From: Pontibacter rufus
GTDB taxonomy: Bacteria > Bacteroidota > Bacteroidia > Cytophagales > Hymenobacteraceae
Reading direction: 5' to 3'
Length of the DNA stretch: 64,000 nucleotides
Assembly: GCF_015694705.1 (NCBI RefSeq)
Contig: NZ_JADQDR010000005.1
Span: forward strand, 1-64,000
The position numbers and the translations under genes are program-made. Shown piece by piece: positions 7,878-17,233 of the stretch. Position 1 is the first letter of the stretch. Each line of letters starts with the position of its first letter. The notes below the pieces were generated by a model that searched no databases, was not told where the DNA came from, and saw only the letters and a list, made by a program, of their open reading frames with translations.

Positions 7878-9455
7878 TTACACTACGCGCTTTACTTTAG
7901 CTGCGATTTTCTCTGCACAACGTTCCCCGTCCATGGCTGCTGATACAATCCCACCGGCATAGCCGGCGCCCTCGCCACACGGATACAGGTTGCTGATTTG
8001 CACGTGCTCCAGCGTCTCCTTATCACGCGGTACACGCACTGGAGAGGAAGTGCGGCTTTCCACACCAACAATCTGTGCCTCGTTTGTAAGATAGCCGCGC
8101 ATTTTACCGCCAAATGCCTTAAAACCTTCGCGCAACCGGTAGGCCATATCTTCTGAAAAAAGCGCATTCATATCTGCCGTCACCAGGCCAGGCTGGTAGG
8201 AAGTCTCCAGCAAACTGCCGCCTGCTTTTCCTTTAGTAAAATCCTGCAGCAGTTGTGCGGGTGCTGCCTGTGTGCCGCCTGCCATTGCACAGGCTTTTTG
8301 CTCCAATTCCTGCTGCATGCGCAAGCCCGCCAGGGCGCCATACTTTGCCAGTTCCATGTCTTCCAGCTCTATGGCCACCACAATACCTGAATTTGAAAAC
8401 CGGGAGTCGCGGCGGCTGGGCGACATACCGTTCACCACGACCTCGCCTGGAGCCGTGGCCGACGGAACAATAAAGCCGCCGGGGCACATGCAAAACGAAA
8501 AGATGCCGCGCTGACGGTTGTTATAAAATGTCTGGTGTACGAGCGCATAAGAGGAAGCCGGCAGGTAGGGTCCGCGGTCTTCGCACCGGTACTGAATGCT
8601 GTCGATAAGGCTTTGCTGATGCTCTATGCGCACGCCCATGGCAAAAGGTTTGGCCTCGATGGTGATGTTTTGCCGGTGCAGCAGTTCAAAAATGTCGCGG
8701 GCGCTGTGGCCGGTAGCCAGAATCACGGATTCTCCAATATATTCCTGCCCGTCCTGCGTTACCACACCGCGCATCGTATTGCCTGCAAGTATGAATTCGA
8801 CTACACGCTTGTCGAAAAGCACTTCGCCACCAGCCTGGCAAATGGTTTCACGAATTGCTTCAATGATTTTAGGCAGTTTGTTGGTGCCAATGTGTGGATG
8901 TGCATCAAAAAGGATATCCGGGGTAGCCCCGTGCTGCACTAGGATTTGGAGGATGCGCTGCAGGTCGCCGCGTTTTTTAGAGCGGGTATACAATTTGCCA
9001 TCAGAATAAGTGCCGGCGCCACCTTCGCCAAAGCAGTAGTTAGAGTCAGGATTTACGCTATGCTCCTTGTTGATGGCCGCCAAATCGCGGCGGCGGCTGC
9101 GCACATCTTTGCCACGCTCCAATACCACCGGTTTTAGACCTAGCTCAATGCAGCGCAGAGCGGCAAATAAACCCGCCGGACCAGCACCCACAATAATAAC
9201 CTGTGCTTTACCGGAGATGTCAGGATAAGTATAAACCGGGTTCAGGATATTGGCAGGCGGGGAATCAAGGTACACATCAGCCCGGACTTTGGTAACTACC
9301 TGGCGGCCGCGGGCATCAATAGAGCGCTTCAGGCGATGGATGAATTTTACATCCTCCGGCTTTAAATTGGCGCTCTTTAAAATCTCTTTCTCTAGAAGAT
9401 TGGCATCAAAGGCCACTTCCGGTGCAAGCACCAGATCAAGTTCTTTCTTTCTCAT
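7878..9455 (-). CDS. FAD-dependent oxidoreductase, COG2509 family
   Basis: A 525-residue flavoprotein. After an N-terminal domain of about 85 residues comes the FAD-binding G-A-G-P-A-G-L-F-A motif near residue 95, then the family-typical segment with F-G-E-G-G-A-G-T-Y-S-D-G-K. A second nucleotide-binding region and the C-terminal G-E-G-A-G-Y-A-G-G-I that closes over FAD are also present. Length is normal for this uncharacterised family. It lies downstream of kynA on the same strand but 390 bases away, so separate transcription is likely. The substrate is unknown. Confidence 0.85.
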   Translation of the reverse strand: MRKKELDLVLAPEVAFDANLLEKEILKSANLKPEDVKFIHRLKRSIDARGRQVVTKVRADVYLDSPPANILNPVYTYPDISGKAQVIIVGAGPAGLFAALRCIELGLKPVVLERGKDVRSRRRDLAAINKEHSVNPDSNYCFGEGGAGTYSDGKLYTRSKKRGDLQRILQILVQHGATPDILFDAHPHIGTNKLPKIIEAIRETICQAGGEVLFDKRVVEFILAGNTMRGVVTQDGQEYIGESVILATGHSARDIFELLHRQNITIEAKPFAMGVRIEHQQSLIDSIQYRCEDRGPYLPASSYALVHQTFYNNRQRGIFSFCMCPGGFIVPSATAPGEVVVNGMSPSRRDSRFSNSGIVVAIELEDMELAKYGALAGLRMQQELEQKACAMAGGTQAAPAQLLQDFTKGKAGGSLLETSYQPGLVTADMNALFSEDMAYRLREGFKAFGGKMRGYLTNEAQIVGVESRTSSPVRVPRDKETLEHVQISNLYPCGEGAGYAGGIVSAAMDGERCAEKIAAKVKRVV

Positions 9456-9845
9456 GTATAGCAGGTAAGGTAGTTAACCTTAAACTAATAATTGATGATT
9501 ATTCGTTATTGATTTTTAAATTAGTTGAATGGTTAAATTGCTAAAATGCTTTTGCAGCGTTGCTTCAACATGGGATAGAACAGCTCAACGGCAGGACAAA
9601 TTCCTCATACATAAAATATAACATGCCCATACTTTACCTATTGTGCTGCAGAAGTTTTTGGCGCAGACGCTCGCAGGAGCTGCGCACACTACGAGGTCTT
9701 ATTAGCAAGCTGGGTTGACGCTCTAAAGTATGATAGCTCATATCCCCATAAAGACTAGGGTAGAGGCAAACGGTTGCTGTTTATGCTTGATTTGTCAATG
9801 CCCGGATTAATTCACTCATTCACTCTTTCAAAATTAATCAGCACA
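9456..9845. other. Intergenic region without recognisable features
   Basis: This 390-base gap between kynA and the flavoprotein gene holds AT-rich sequence and short direct motifs, but no open frame, RNA gene or strong hairpin that I can support. The flavoprotein promoter is presumably here. Confidence 0.5.
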
Positions 9846-10811
9846 TCATTCCAGCTCATCCAGCACTTTATGTACCCAGCCTTTACCCCATTCTGCCACT
9901 TCCTGTTCCGACCATAGTTCAGGGTAAAAAATACGTTTCTGGAAGCGGGGCGGCAGGTATTTTTGCCAGTTGGTACCGCCGGTGGCAGCCAGCACCTCCG
10001 GATCATGCTGCAGGTAGCGCACTGCTGATTTATAATGCATCAGCGGCCAGTTTACATTCACGTTAATATCGAGTTCGCGCAGCAGCTTTATGAGCCTCGG
10101 GTTTTGTCTATCTGTTTCCGGAAGGCGCTTGTACACGGCCCACACATTTTTATCCTGATATTCTTTGGCAAACTGAATCAGTTGCTGCGTATACTTTTCC
10201 TCAAAGCGCAGCAGCGTAAGCGTTTTAGCCCCGGAAGCCACTTCGGTGGCGCCTTCTTTCCAGTATATGCAGCCCATCATTTCCTCATGCGTACTTTGCA
10301 GGCCCAATGCCGCACGTTTGGCTTTGTCAACCAGGTTACGCAGGTCGGTAGAGGCAATTTCTATCAGGCGGTATTGTACCGACTGGAAGCCGCTGGCCGG
10401 CATCAGCGCCATCCGGAAGTGCAGAAACTGCTGCGGGTCCATGCCATCCACCATCACCTCAAAAGAGTTTATCAGGTTATCGAAGTAGCGGTTTATGCGC
10501 TTCAGGCGCCGCATCAGCCATTCGGCCGTAAGTTGTTTATCGTCAGCTATTTGTCTGTACTCTTCCAGGCAGAGTTTAAAGTATAGCTCCGTTATCTGGT
10601 GGTACATGATAAAAATCTTCTCGTCTGGAAGGGAGGTGCGTGGGTTTTGCAGGCTCAGCAGCGTATCGAGGTGAATGTAATCCCAGTAATTGAGAAATTC
10701 GGTGTGGTAAAGACCTTCGAGGTAGGCAGCCAGATCCTGGCCGAGGGGCACGTATTTTTTCTCCAGCTGCTTGAGTTGTTCTAATACTTCGGGTTTAAAG
10801 GTGTGCGGCAT
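9846..10811 (-). CDS. kynA: Tryptophan 2,3-dioxygenase
   Basis: A 321-residue haem enzyme that opens the indole ring of L-tryptophan to N-formylkynurenine, the first step of the kynurenine pathway. The segment around His71 (M-Y-H-Q-I-T-E-L) matches the distal active-site histidine of bacterial TDO. R133 in the F-R..ASGFQS region fits the arginine that holds the substrate carboxylate, and His259 in P-L-M-H-Y fits the proximal haem ligand, followed by the A-T-G-G-T loop. Length is somewhat above the 298-residue Xanthomonas enzyme. No other kynurenine genes are adjacent, so it appears to be a single-gene unit. Confidence 0.93.
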   Translation of the reverse strand: MPHTFKPEVLEQLKQLEKKYVPLGQDLAAYLEGLYHTEFLNYWDYIHLDTLLSLQNPRTSLPDEKIFIMYHQITELYFKLCLEEYRQIADDKQLTAEWLMRRLKRINRYFDNLINSFEVMVDGMDPQQFLHFRMALMPASGFQSVQYRLIEIASTDLRNLVDKAKRAALGLQSTHEEMMGCIYWKEGATEVASGAKTLTLLRFEEKYTQQLIQFAKEYQDKNVWAVYKRLPETDRQNPRLIKLLRELDINVNVNWPLMHYKSAVRYLQHDPEVLAATGGTNWQKYLPPRFQKRIFYPELWSEQEVAEWGKGWVHKVLDELE

Positions 10812-11319
10812 GACAGGCTTTTATCAGAGCGTGAAGGTATAAATAGTTTGATAAAAGGAAATGCAAAAACGGGTAAAAGTATAAGGTGTAACTGCTAGGA
10901 GCGGTTTTGTATACCCTTTATGTTTGTTCCGATTGCTTATAATGTCTTGCATTAACCCTCTAACTATAAGTGTGTTATATTTATGCATAGTACTTTATAC
11001 TTTAACACGGTGAGAAGTAACGCATTTTAAGCAGGTGTCATCATTTGTTGTAAATGCTTTCTATACTTTTACGCATCTTTGCGGCTCCGATGTATTAATT
11101 AAGATGATTAAAACTGCCGGAACAGAAAATAACTAAGCGGCAATCCTTAAACAAAGAAACCCGGCCTGAGGCATAACGCCTGGTGGAGACAGGAATCAGT
11201 TTAGTAGAGATAAATGGGGCATTGGTAGAAATAAACCCGATTTAAGCACTTTATACTATAAAACTCCTGCCAAATTGCTAAATTTGATTTCTACAATATT
11301 ATTTGGAGCATAATCCCAA
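10812..11319. promoter_or_regulatory. Divergent intergenic region between kynA and sdaAB
   Basis: A 508-base AT-rich spacer that must hold promoters for two divergent genes. The octamer TAAATTTG at 11279-11286 fits the Bacteroidota -7 consensus TAnnTTTG before sdaAB, but I see no good -33 TTG at the right spacing. Two AAGTATAA octamers occur near 10879 and 10985. No gene is seen. Confidence 0.4.
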
Positions 11320-11997
11320 ATGGCAGAGAAAAGCAGCGTTTTTGATATGATTGGCCCCGTTATGATTGGGCCTTCCAGCTCACACACAGCGGGAGTTGTA
11401 CGCATTGCGCGTGCGGCCATTCGGGTTTTGGGCGCTGTTCCCCAAGAAGCCATTATCACTTTCTATAATTCCTTTGCCCGGACTTACGAGGGACACGGCA
11501 GCGATAGGGCCATTATAGCAGGGCTGCTGGATTTCAAGACGGATGACAAGCGCATCAAGGAAGCTTTTGATTTTGCCAGGGAGCGTGGGCTGAAGTATAC
11601 TTTTAAATCGGTGGGCAATGCCTCTACCATGCACCCCAATACCATCAAGCTTAACCTGAAAGCCGACAACCGGGAGGTGGAAGTAGTAGGGCAGAGCAGG
11701 GGCGGCGGTGTGATAAGTATCGTGGAAGTAGATGGCTTTTCTTCTAATTTTTCGGCCACGCTGCACACGCTTATTATTGATGCCGACGATAAAAAAGGCA
11801 GCATTGCTTTTATTGCCTCAGTGCTGGCGCACGACGAGTGCAACATCGCCACCATGAGCGTATCGCGCAAAGGCCGCAACGAGCTGGCGCGCCAGTTTAT
11901 CGAGATGGATTCAGGCGTAAAACCGGTAACACTCGAATATATGAAGCAACTGAGCTGGATCAAGCAGGTAATATACATCCCCAACATCGATCTATAA
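11320..11997 (+). CDS. sdaAB: L-serine dehydratase (iron-sulfur type), beta subunit
   Basis: A 225-residue subunit of the Fe-S-dependent L-serine ammonia-lyase, which makes pyruvate and ammonia from serine. The N-terminal domain carries the family signature G-P-S-S-S-H-T-A near residues 16-23. The C-terminal third is an ACT domain, beginning near the segment TLIIDADDKKGS, that senses serine. The catalytic alpha subunit, which holds the iron-sulfur cysteines, is not in this window, although it is often adjacent or fused. The stop codon lies 10 bases before the tolC-like gene, so the two may share a transcript. Confidence 0.9.
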   Translation: MAEKSSVFDMIGPVMIGPSSSHTAGVVRIARAAIRVLGAVPQEAIITFYNSFARTYEGHGSDRAIIAGLLDFKTDDKRIKEAFDFARERGLKYTFKSVGNASTMHPNTIKLNLKADNREVEVVGQSRGGGVISIVEVDGFSSNFSATLHTLIIDADDKKGSIAFIASVLAHDECNIATMSVSRKGRNELARQFIEMDSGVKPVTLEYMKQLSWIKQVIYIPNIDL

Positions 11998-12007
11998 AAA
12001 TTATACT

Positions 12008-13483
12008 ATGAAGAAAACACCCAAGTATGTTCTGCTGGCCCTGGCGCTCTCGCTGGGCGGAACTACGATGGCGCAAACACAGCAGGAGCCCAGCGGGGAT
12101 GGTATCTGGACGCTGGAAGAAGCCGTGAATTATGCGCGCCAGAACAACCTGCAGGTGCAGCAGAGCAGGATAACCAGGGATTTGAACGAAGCAGACCTCA
12201 AGCAATCGAAGTTCCAGCGCCTGCCAAGTATAAGTGCCAATGGTAGCTACAGTTTTAACTCCGGATCTTACCAGAGCCCCATTGACTACAGCCGGGTAAC
12301 ATCCAGTTCCCAGACAAGCGGCTTTAGCGGCAATGCTTCGCTGCCGCTGTTTATGGGCTTTCAGCAGACCAATATTATCAAGCAGAACCAGTTAGAACTG
12401 CAGGCAAGCGAACAGGATGTGCTATCAGCGCAGAATGATGTTATCATACAGCTGGTAACGTCTTACCTGAACATACTTTTTGCCGACGAGCTAATCAAAA
12501 CAACCGCCCAGCAACGGGACCTTACCAACCAGCAGCTGGAACGGAACAGGATATTGTACAACGCAGGCAGCATAGCTGAGAATGCTGTGCTCGAGCTCGA
12601 ATCGCAATTGGCATCAGACGAACTTGCCCTCATCAATGCGCAGAACCAACGCGACATTGCGCGGCTTTCGTTGATGCAATTGCTTGATTTGCCTACTTCT
12701 CAGGATTTTCAGATAGAAGTGCCCGAAATACCGGAGCCGGATCAGAGCCCGATTCTGGTGGACGGAGATCATGTATATGAAATAGCTTTACAAACGCTGC
12801 CAGCTATTAAAGCTGCTGATTTGCGTGTGCTAAGCGCGGCAAAGGCACTGGATATCGCCCGCGGCGCCTATTACCCGAGGATAAGCCTGAATGCCGGCAT
12901 TAGTACTAATTATTCAAGCATCGACAGGTATTTACTTAGCCGTGAGACGATTGACAATGGCCTTCAGCCGCAGCAAATAGGGTTTTACGATGCTGAAGGC
13001 ACAGAGCCTATAATTGTTTATGTTCCGGATGTTTCTGTGAATCCGGTTTATGGCGATTATTCTTTTCTCAATCAGCTTCAGGATAACATCTACAAGCAGG
13101 CCAGTCTCGGATTCTCTATTCCCATCCTGAACGGCCTGCAGGTACGGACTGGTGTGCAGCGCGCAAAGCTCATGCAGCTAAATGCGCAGATGAATGCCAA
13201 TATTGCCCGCAACAACCTGCGCCAAACCATAGAGCAGGCTTATGTAGATGCCGTGGCTGCCCAGCGCAAGTATGCAGCAGCCAAGGAGCAGCTCAGGGCC
13301 GCAGAAAAAAACTACCGCAACGCAGAAATAAGACTGAACAACGGCGTAATCAATACGGTAGAATTCAATGTTATTGCCAACACCTTCCGTGCGGCGCAGT
13401 CTAACCTGCTGCAGGCAAAGTATGAGTATACCTTCAAACAAAAAGTATTAGACTTTTACCAAGGCAAAGACCTTTCTTTCTAA
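12008..13483 (+). CDS. TolC-family outer-membrane efflux protein
   Basis: A 491-residue outer-membrane factor. A cleavable signal peptide ends at about residue 22 (TTMAQ). The mature part shows two related halves of long coiled-coil helices with repeated L-x-x-A and N-N-L patterns, and beta-strand segments including L-P-L-F and I-P-I-L-N-G. Both are hallmarks of TolC channels. The membrane-fusion protein follows after only 6 bases, forming an export pair. No inner-membrane RND, MFS or ABC partner is encoded next to them. The gene sits 10 bases after sdaAB. Confidence 0.92.
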   Translation: MKKTPKYVLLALALSLGGTTMAQTQQEPSGDGIWTLEEAVNYARQNNLQVQQSRITRDLNEADLKQSKFQRLPSISANGSYSFNSGSYQSPIDYSRVTSSSQTSGFSGNASLPLFMGFQQTNIIKQNQLELQASEQDVLSAQNDVIIQLVTSYLNILFADELIKTTAQQRDLTNQQLERNRILYNAGSIAENAVLELESQLASDELALINAQNQRDIARLSLMQLLDLPTSQDFQIEVPEIPEPDQSPILVDGDHVYEIALQTLPAIKAADLRVLSAAKALDIARGAYYPRISLNAGISTNYSSIDRYLLSRETIDNGLQPQQIGFYDAEGTEPIIVYVPDVSVNPVYGDYSFLNQLQDNIYKQASLGFSIPILNGLQVRTGVQRAKLMQLNAQMNANIARNNLRQTIEQAYVDAVAAQRKYAAAKEQLRAAEKNYRNAEIRLNNGVINTVEFNVIANTFRAAQSNLLQAKYEYTFKQKVLDFYQGKDLSF

Positions 13484-13489
13484 AAAAAT

Positions 13490-14893
13490 ATGGCTAAGAA
13501 AAAATCAAAGCTCATTCCTATTCTTATTGTTGCATTGGTGCTGATAGGTGCCTTTCTGATTATTGCAAAAAAAGCCGGCTGGATTGGAAAAGAGAAGGGA
13601 ACAGAAGTAATACTTGCTGAAGCAAAAAGAACGACGATTGTAGAAAAAGTAAGCGCATCCGGTAAAGTGCAGCCCGAAACAGAGGTAAAAATAAGCCCCG
13701 ATGTTTCAGGCGAAATCATAGAACTGAACGTGGAGGAGGGCGATTCGGTGGTGAAAGGCCAGCTGTTGCTGCGTATCAAGCCTGATAACTACCAGTCGTT
13801 CGTAGATGCCCAGCAGGCTTCGGTGAATGCTGCGCGCGCCAACCTGGCGCAGGCAAGAGCCCGCCTGGCACAGGCACAGGCCAATTTTACACAGGCAGAG
13901 CAGAACTTTAACCGCAACAAACTGCTGTACGATAAAAAAGTAATTTCCGAAGCAGACTTTCAGCAGGCCAAAGCTACCTACGAGTCCAGCAGGCAGGAAG
14001 TAGCCTCGCTGCGCCAGAGCATCCGCGCCTCAGAATTTAACGTGCAGAATGCCCAGGCCTCGCTGAAGGAAGCCCGTGAAAACCTGAACAAAACCACCAT
14101 TTATGCCCCCGTAAGCGGTATCGTGTCCAAGCTGAACGTAGAGCGCGGTGAGCGTGTGGTTGGAACTTCGCAGATGGCAGGTACTGAAATTATGCGCATT
14201 GCCAACCTCAACGACATGGAAGTGCGGGTGAACGTGAACGAGAACGACATCATCCGCGTCGCCCTCGGCGACTCCGTTATCGTAGAAGTGGATTCCTATG
14301 CCAGCCAGGACAAAAAATTTAAAGGTGTGGTAACAGCCATCGCCAACACCGCCAAAGATGCGGCAACCCTGGAGGCTGTAACGGAATTTGAAGTTCGTAT
14401 CCGGCTGCTCAATGATTCGTACGATAAGCTGGCTCAAACAATGAGGTTTCCTTTCCGTCCGGGTATGACTGCTTCTGTTGATATTATCACGGAGCAAAAG
14501 AGCAATGCGCTGTCTGTGCCTTTGTCGGCCGTAACTACGCGTGCAGCTGATGCTGCCGACAATAAAGCTGCTGCCACACTAGCCAGCGAAGATGAAAACC
14601 CTGATGATGTGGATGAAAATGCTCCTGCAGCGCCGCCGGTTCAGGTAGAGGAAGTGGTATTTGTGTACGACAGTGCCACCAATAAAGTGGAAGCAGTAAA
14701 AGTAGAAACCGGTATCAGTGATTTTGAAAATATAGAAATATTAAGTGGCATCAAGCCAGGCCAGAAAGTGGTGGCCGGTCCGTTCCGGGCGGTGTCTAAA
14801 ACCTTAACTGATGGCGCACTGGTTACGGTTAAAGATGCCAACACATTAGATAAATCTGCCATAGCAGCAGACGACACACAGGAGGAGGAATAA
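13490..14893 (+). CDS. Periplasmic adaptor subunit, MacA/HlyD type
   Basis: A 467-residue membrane-fusion protein. One N-terminal membrane helix (about residues 7-26) is followed by a lipoyl-like strand region with V-S-A-S-G-K-V-Q-P-E, a long alpha-helical hairpin rich in Ala, Gln and Arg (about 100-200), and beta-barrel domains. The C-terminal part carries an acidic insertion around 355-385. This order is typical of adaptors for MacB-type ABC exporters. It should bridge an inner-membrane pump to the TolC-like channel encoded just upstream. The usual third gene, macB, is missing here; gpsA follows after 12 bases. Confidence 0.9.
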   Translation: MAKKKSKLIPILIVALVLIGAFLIIAKKAGWIGKEKGTEVILAEAKRTTIVEKVSASGKVQPETEVKISPDVSGEIIELNVEEGDSVVKGQLLLRIKPDNYQSFVDAQQASVNAARANLAQARARLAQAQANFTQAEQNFNRNKLLYDKKVISEADFQQAKATYESSRQEVASLRQSIRASEFNVQNAQASLKEARENLNKTTIYAPVSGIVSKLNVERGERVVGTSQMAGTEIMRIANLNDMEVRVNVNENDIIRVALGDSVIVEVDSYASQDKKFKGVVTAIANTAKDAATLEAVTEFEVRIRLLNDSYDKLAQTMRFPFRPGMTASVDIITEQKSNALSVPLSAVTTRAADAADNKAAATLASEDENPDDVDENAPAAPPVQVEEVVFVYDSATNKVEAVKVETGISDFENIEILSGIKPGQKVVAGPFRAVSKTLTDGALVTVKDANTLDKSAIAADDTQEEE

Positions 14894-14905
14894 GGAAAAG
14901 CGGAT

Positions 14906-15895
14906 TTGGAAAAAGTAGCCGTAATAGGAGGAGGGAGCTGGGCGACAGCCCTGGTTAAAATCCTTTCTGAGAATAAATCTGAAATACACTGGTGGATGCG
15001 CAGCGAGCAGGATGTGCAACACCTGCGCACTTACCGGCATAATCCGCGCTACCTCAGCCAGGTATCCTTTGATTTAGATTATGTGAAGCCAGATACGGAT
15101 ATGCAGGCTGTAATAGCTGCTGCCGGATGGGTTATACTTGCGGTGCCTGCTGCCTTTGTGGAGCAGGCACTCAGCAACTTGCCGCAGGATACCTTTGCCG
15201 GGAAAGTGGTGGTCTCGGCCATCAAAGGAATGGTGCCGGGACAGAATATGCTCATCACCGATTATATGGAAAGCCGGTTTCTGGTACCCAATTCGCACCT
15301 GCTGGTGATTGCCGGCCCCTGCCATGCCGAGGAAGTAGCCCTGGAAAAACAATCTTATCTGACCATTGGCTCGCATGAGCCGGAAACAGCGGAGCAGTTT
15401 TGTCAGCTTCTGCGTAATCGTTATGTAAAAGCCAATCCGCTTGATGACCTGGATGGCATAGAATACTGTGCAGTGATGAAGAACATCATCGCCCTTGCCT
15501 GTGGCATTGCCCGCGGCCTTAATTTCGGCGACAACTTTCAGGCAGTGCTGGTCTCAAATGCCATGTTCGAGATCGAACGCTTCCTGGATGCCATTATGCC
15601 CCAGCACCGCGCGTTGAGTGGCTCCGCCTATCTTGGCGATTTATTAGTTACAGCTTATTCCCAGTTCAGCCGCAACCGCACATTTGGCAACATGATTGGC
15701 CACGGTTATACTGTTAAGTCCGCTCAGATTGAAATGAACATGGTGGCAGAGGGTTATTATGCCGTGCAAAGCATCTATGAATTAAACAAAAAGCTGCAGG
15801 TTGATATGCCAATCACCAAAGCCGTATACCTTATACTTTACGAGCGCATTTCCCCGGCTGTAGAGTTTGAAATTCTGAAAGAAAAGCTTAAATAA
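14906..15895 (+). CDS. gpsA: Glycerol-3-phosphate dehydrogenase [NAD(P)+]
   Basis: A 329-residue cytoplasmic enzyme that reduces dihydroxyacetone phosphate to sn-glycerol 3-phosphate for phospholipid synthesis. The Rossmann motif G-G-G-S-W-A-T-A is at residues 8-15. A conserved A-I-K-G motif is near residue 110, and the catalytic lysine is in V-M-K-N-I-I-A-L-A. Length is normal. The start is TTG at 14906, since the Rossmann strand begins five codons later and no ATG fits. It lies 12 bases after the adaptor gene and probably shares its transcript. Confidence 0.93.
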   Translation: MEKVAVIGGGSWATALVKILSENKSEIHWWMRSEQDVQHLRTYRHNPRYLSQVSFDLDYVKPDTDMQAVIAAAGWVILAVPAAFVEQALSNLPQDTFAGKVVVSAIKGMVPGQNMLITDYMESRFLVPNSHLLVIAGPCHAEEVALEKQSYLTIGSHEPETAEQFCQLLRNRYVKANPLDDLDGIEYCAVMKNIIALACGIARGLNFGDNFQAVLVSNAMFEIERFLDAIMPQHRALSGSAYLGDLLVTAYSQFSRNRTFGNMIGHGYTVKSAQIEMNMVAEGYYAVQSIYELNKKLQVDMPITKAVYLILYERISPAVEFEILKEKLK

Positions 15896-16120
15896 AAAAT
15901 ATCAGAAATCTAAGAATCAGAATTTTGGTGATTATCATCGATCCTCAGGTTTTTAATTCTGAGGAGAACAATTAAAGTATACATTGCTGCTTTATGTAAC
16001 GACAAAGCAGTTTATACTTCAGCTAAGGTGTCCAGCGTACAATAGGTATAAATTAAGAAGAGGCGGCGTATCCCTTCACCTGATGCTATCTATACTTTAA
16101 ACTGGTTTCTTCCTGCTTAT

Positions 16121-16654
16121 TCAGCTGAAATTTGACTTTTGGAAAGCTGCCATCTTTGTTTTAGCAATTTTACGGTCGCCTAGGGCTCTGTAAAAGGCCA
16201 TCGCCGTAACACCAGCGCCTGCTAATGCCGCCTGAATACAAATAAGCACCATAAACTCGTGCAGCAGCAATCCCGGCCTGTCCTGCACCTCCAGCAACAG
16301 CAGGGTAAGGTAAGTAAAAAGTATACCGCACAAGCCCAATATAAAAGAACGGTTAAAAGTGCCGCCAGGCAGCCTGTCAATTAATGTCTGACTTTTGAGA
16401 TGCCAGTGCAGGGGGAGAGCCTGGGAACTACGGAGGGCAAACCAGGTAGCCCTGGTGGCTATGTAGCCGAAAATAAAACCTGCCAGGCCCCCGCTACACA
16501 ACATAAAAGAAGCTATGCTGGCCGGGCCCCAGAGCGGCACTGTCTCCAGGCTGTGCAGTACCAGCCAGGCTATGCCCGCATTCAGCAGCATGTTCAGCAG
16601 CGCCACGGTACCACCCAGCTTAAGCATAAATCTATAATTCAAACTCATTCGCAT
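16121..16654 (-). CDS. Four-helix membrane protein of unknown function
   Basis: I do not recognise this 177-residue protein. Four hydrophobic segments are visible at about residues 12-33, 42-66, 103-122 and 131-153, joined by short basic or polar loops, and the tail is Lys-rich. No catalytic motif is apparent. It is alone on the minus strand, divergent from the Nudix gene. A second in-frame Met at codon 3 could also be the start. Confidence 0.6.
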   Translation of the reverse strand: MRMSLNYRFMLKLGGTVALLNMLLNAGIAWLVLHSLETVPLWGPASIASFMLCSGGLAGFIFGYIATRATWFALRSSQALPLHWHLKSQTLIDRLPGGTFNRSFILGLCGILFTYLTLLLLEVQDRPGLLLHEFMVLICIQAALAGAGVTAMAFYRALGDRKIAKTKMAAFQKSNFS

Positions 16655-16788
16655 ACATTCAGGTCATCCACTATACTCTACTGCTTTTCCGGCTTAGAGG
16701 ATGCTTTACTTTTGCAAGCTACAGATTTAGGATAATTTTTATCTATATCAAAGGAATTGCGTATATTGCAGTTTTGTATTTAACTTAT

Positions 16789-17190
16789 ATGATGGTAAAA
16801 GTAACCTGTGCCATTCTGGAACAGCATGAGCGCGTACTGGTAACACAAAGAAGCCAGCAAATGTCGCAACCGTTACAATGGGAATTCCCGGGTGGGAAAC
16901 TGGAAGCAGCTGAAACAGCAGAAGCCGCATTGGTGCGCGAGCTTAAAGAAGAACTGCAATTGGATATTTTACCACGCCAGCAACTGTCGCCTGTGCACCA
17001 CCAGTATGGGGATGTTCAGATAGAACTAATTCCATTTATCTGTAGCTACGAAGGCGGGGCAATTCAGCTGTCAGAGCACCGTGCCTATCAGTGGGCAGCA
17101 TTAAATGAGCTGGCGATGTATAACTGGTGCGCAGCAGATAAGCCCATAGTAGCCGAATACCTGCGCCTCAGGAACGCTGCACCGCAATAA
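16789..17190 (+). CDS. Nudix hydrolase, MutT-like
   Basis: A protein of about 133 residues that hydrolyses nucleoside diphosphates linked to another moiety. The Nudix box is complete: G-G-K at its head, G-x5-E-x7-R-E-L-x-E-E-L, giving the metal-binding glutamates. The context F-P-G-G-K and the short size fit MutT-type sanitising of oxidised dGTP. I place the start at the ATG ATG pair at 16789; the frame is open five codons upstream to a TTG. A TACTTTTG at 16707-16714 fits the -7 consensus but lacks a clear -33 element. Confidence 0.85.
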   Translation: MMVKVTCAILEQHERVLVTQRSQQMSQPLQWEFPGGKLEAAETAEAALVRELKEELQLDILPRQQLSPVHHQYGDVQIELIPFICSYEGGAIQLSEHRAYQWAALNELAMYNWCAADKPIVAEYLRLRNAAPQ

Positions 17191-17233
17191 GTAACTTTCC
17201 ACTTGCCTGATTTTGCCGTATCTTTATCCTATT

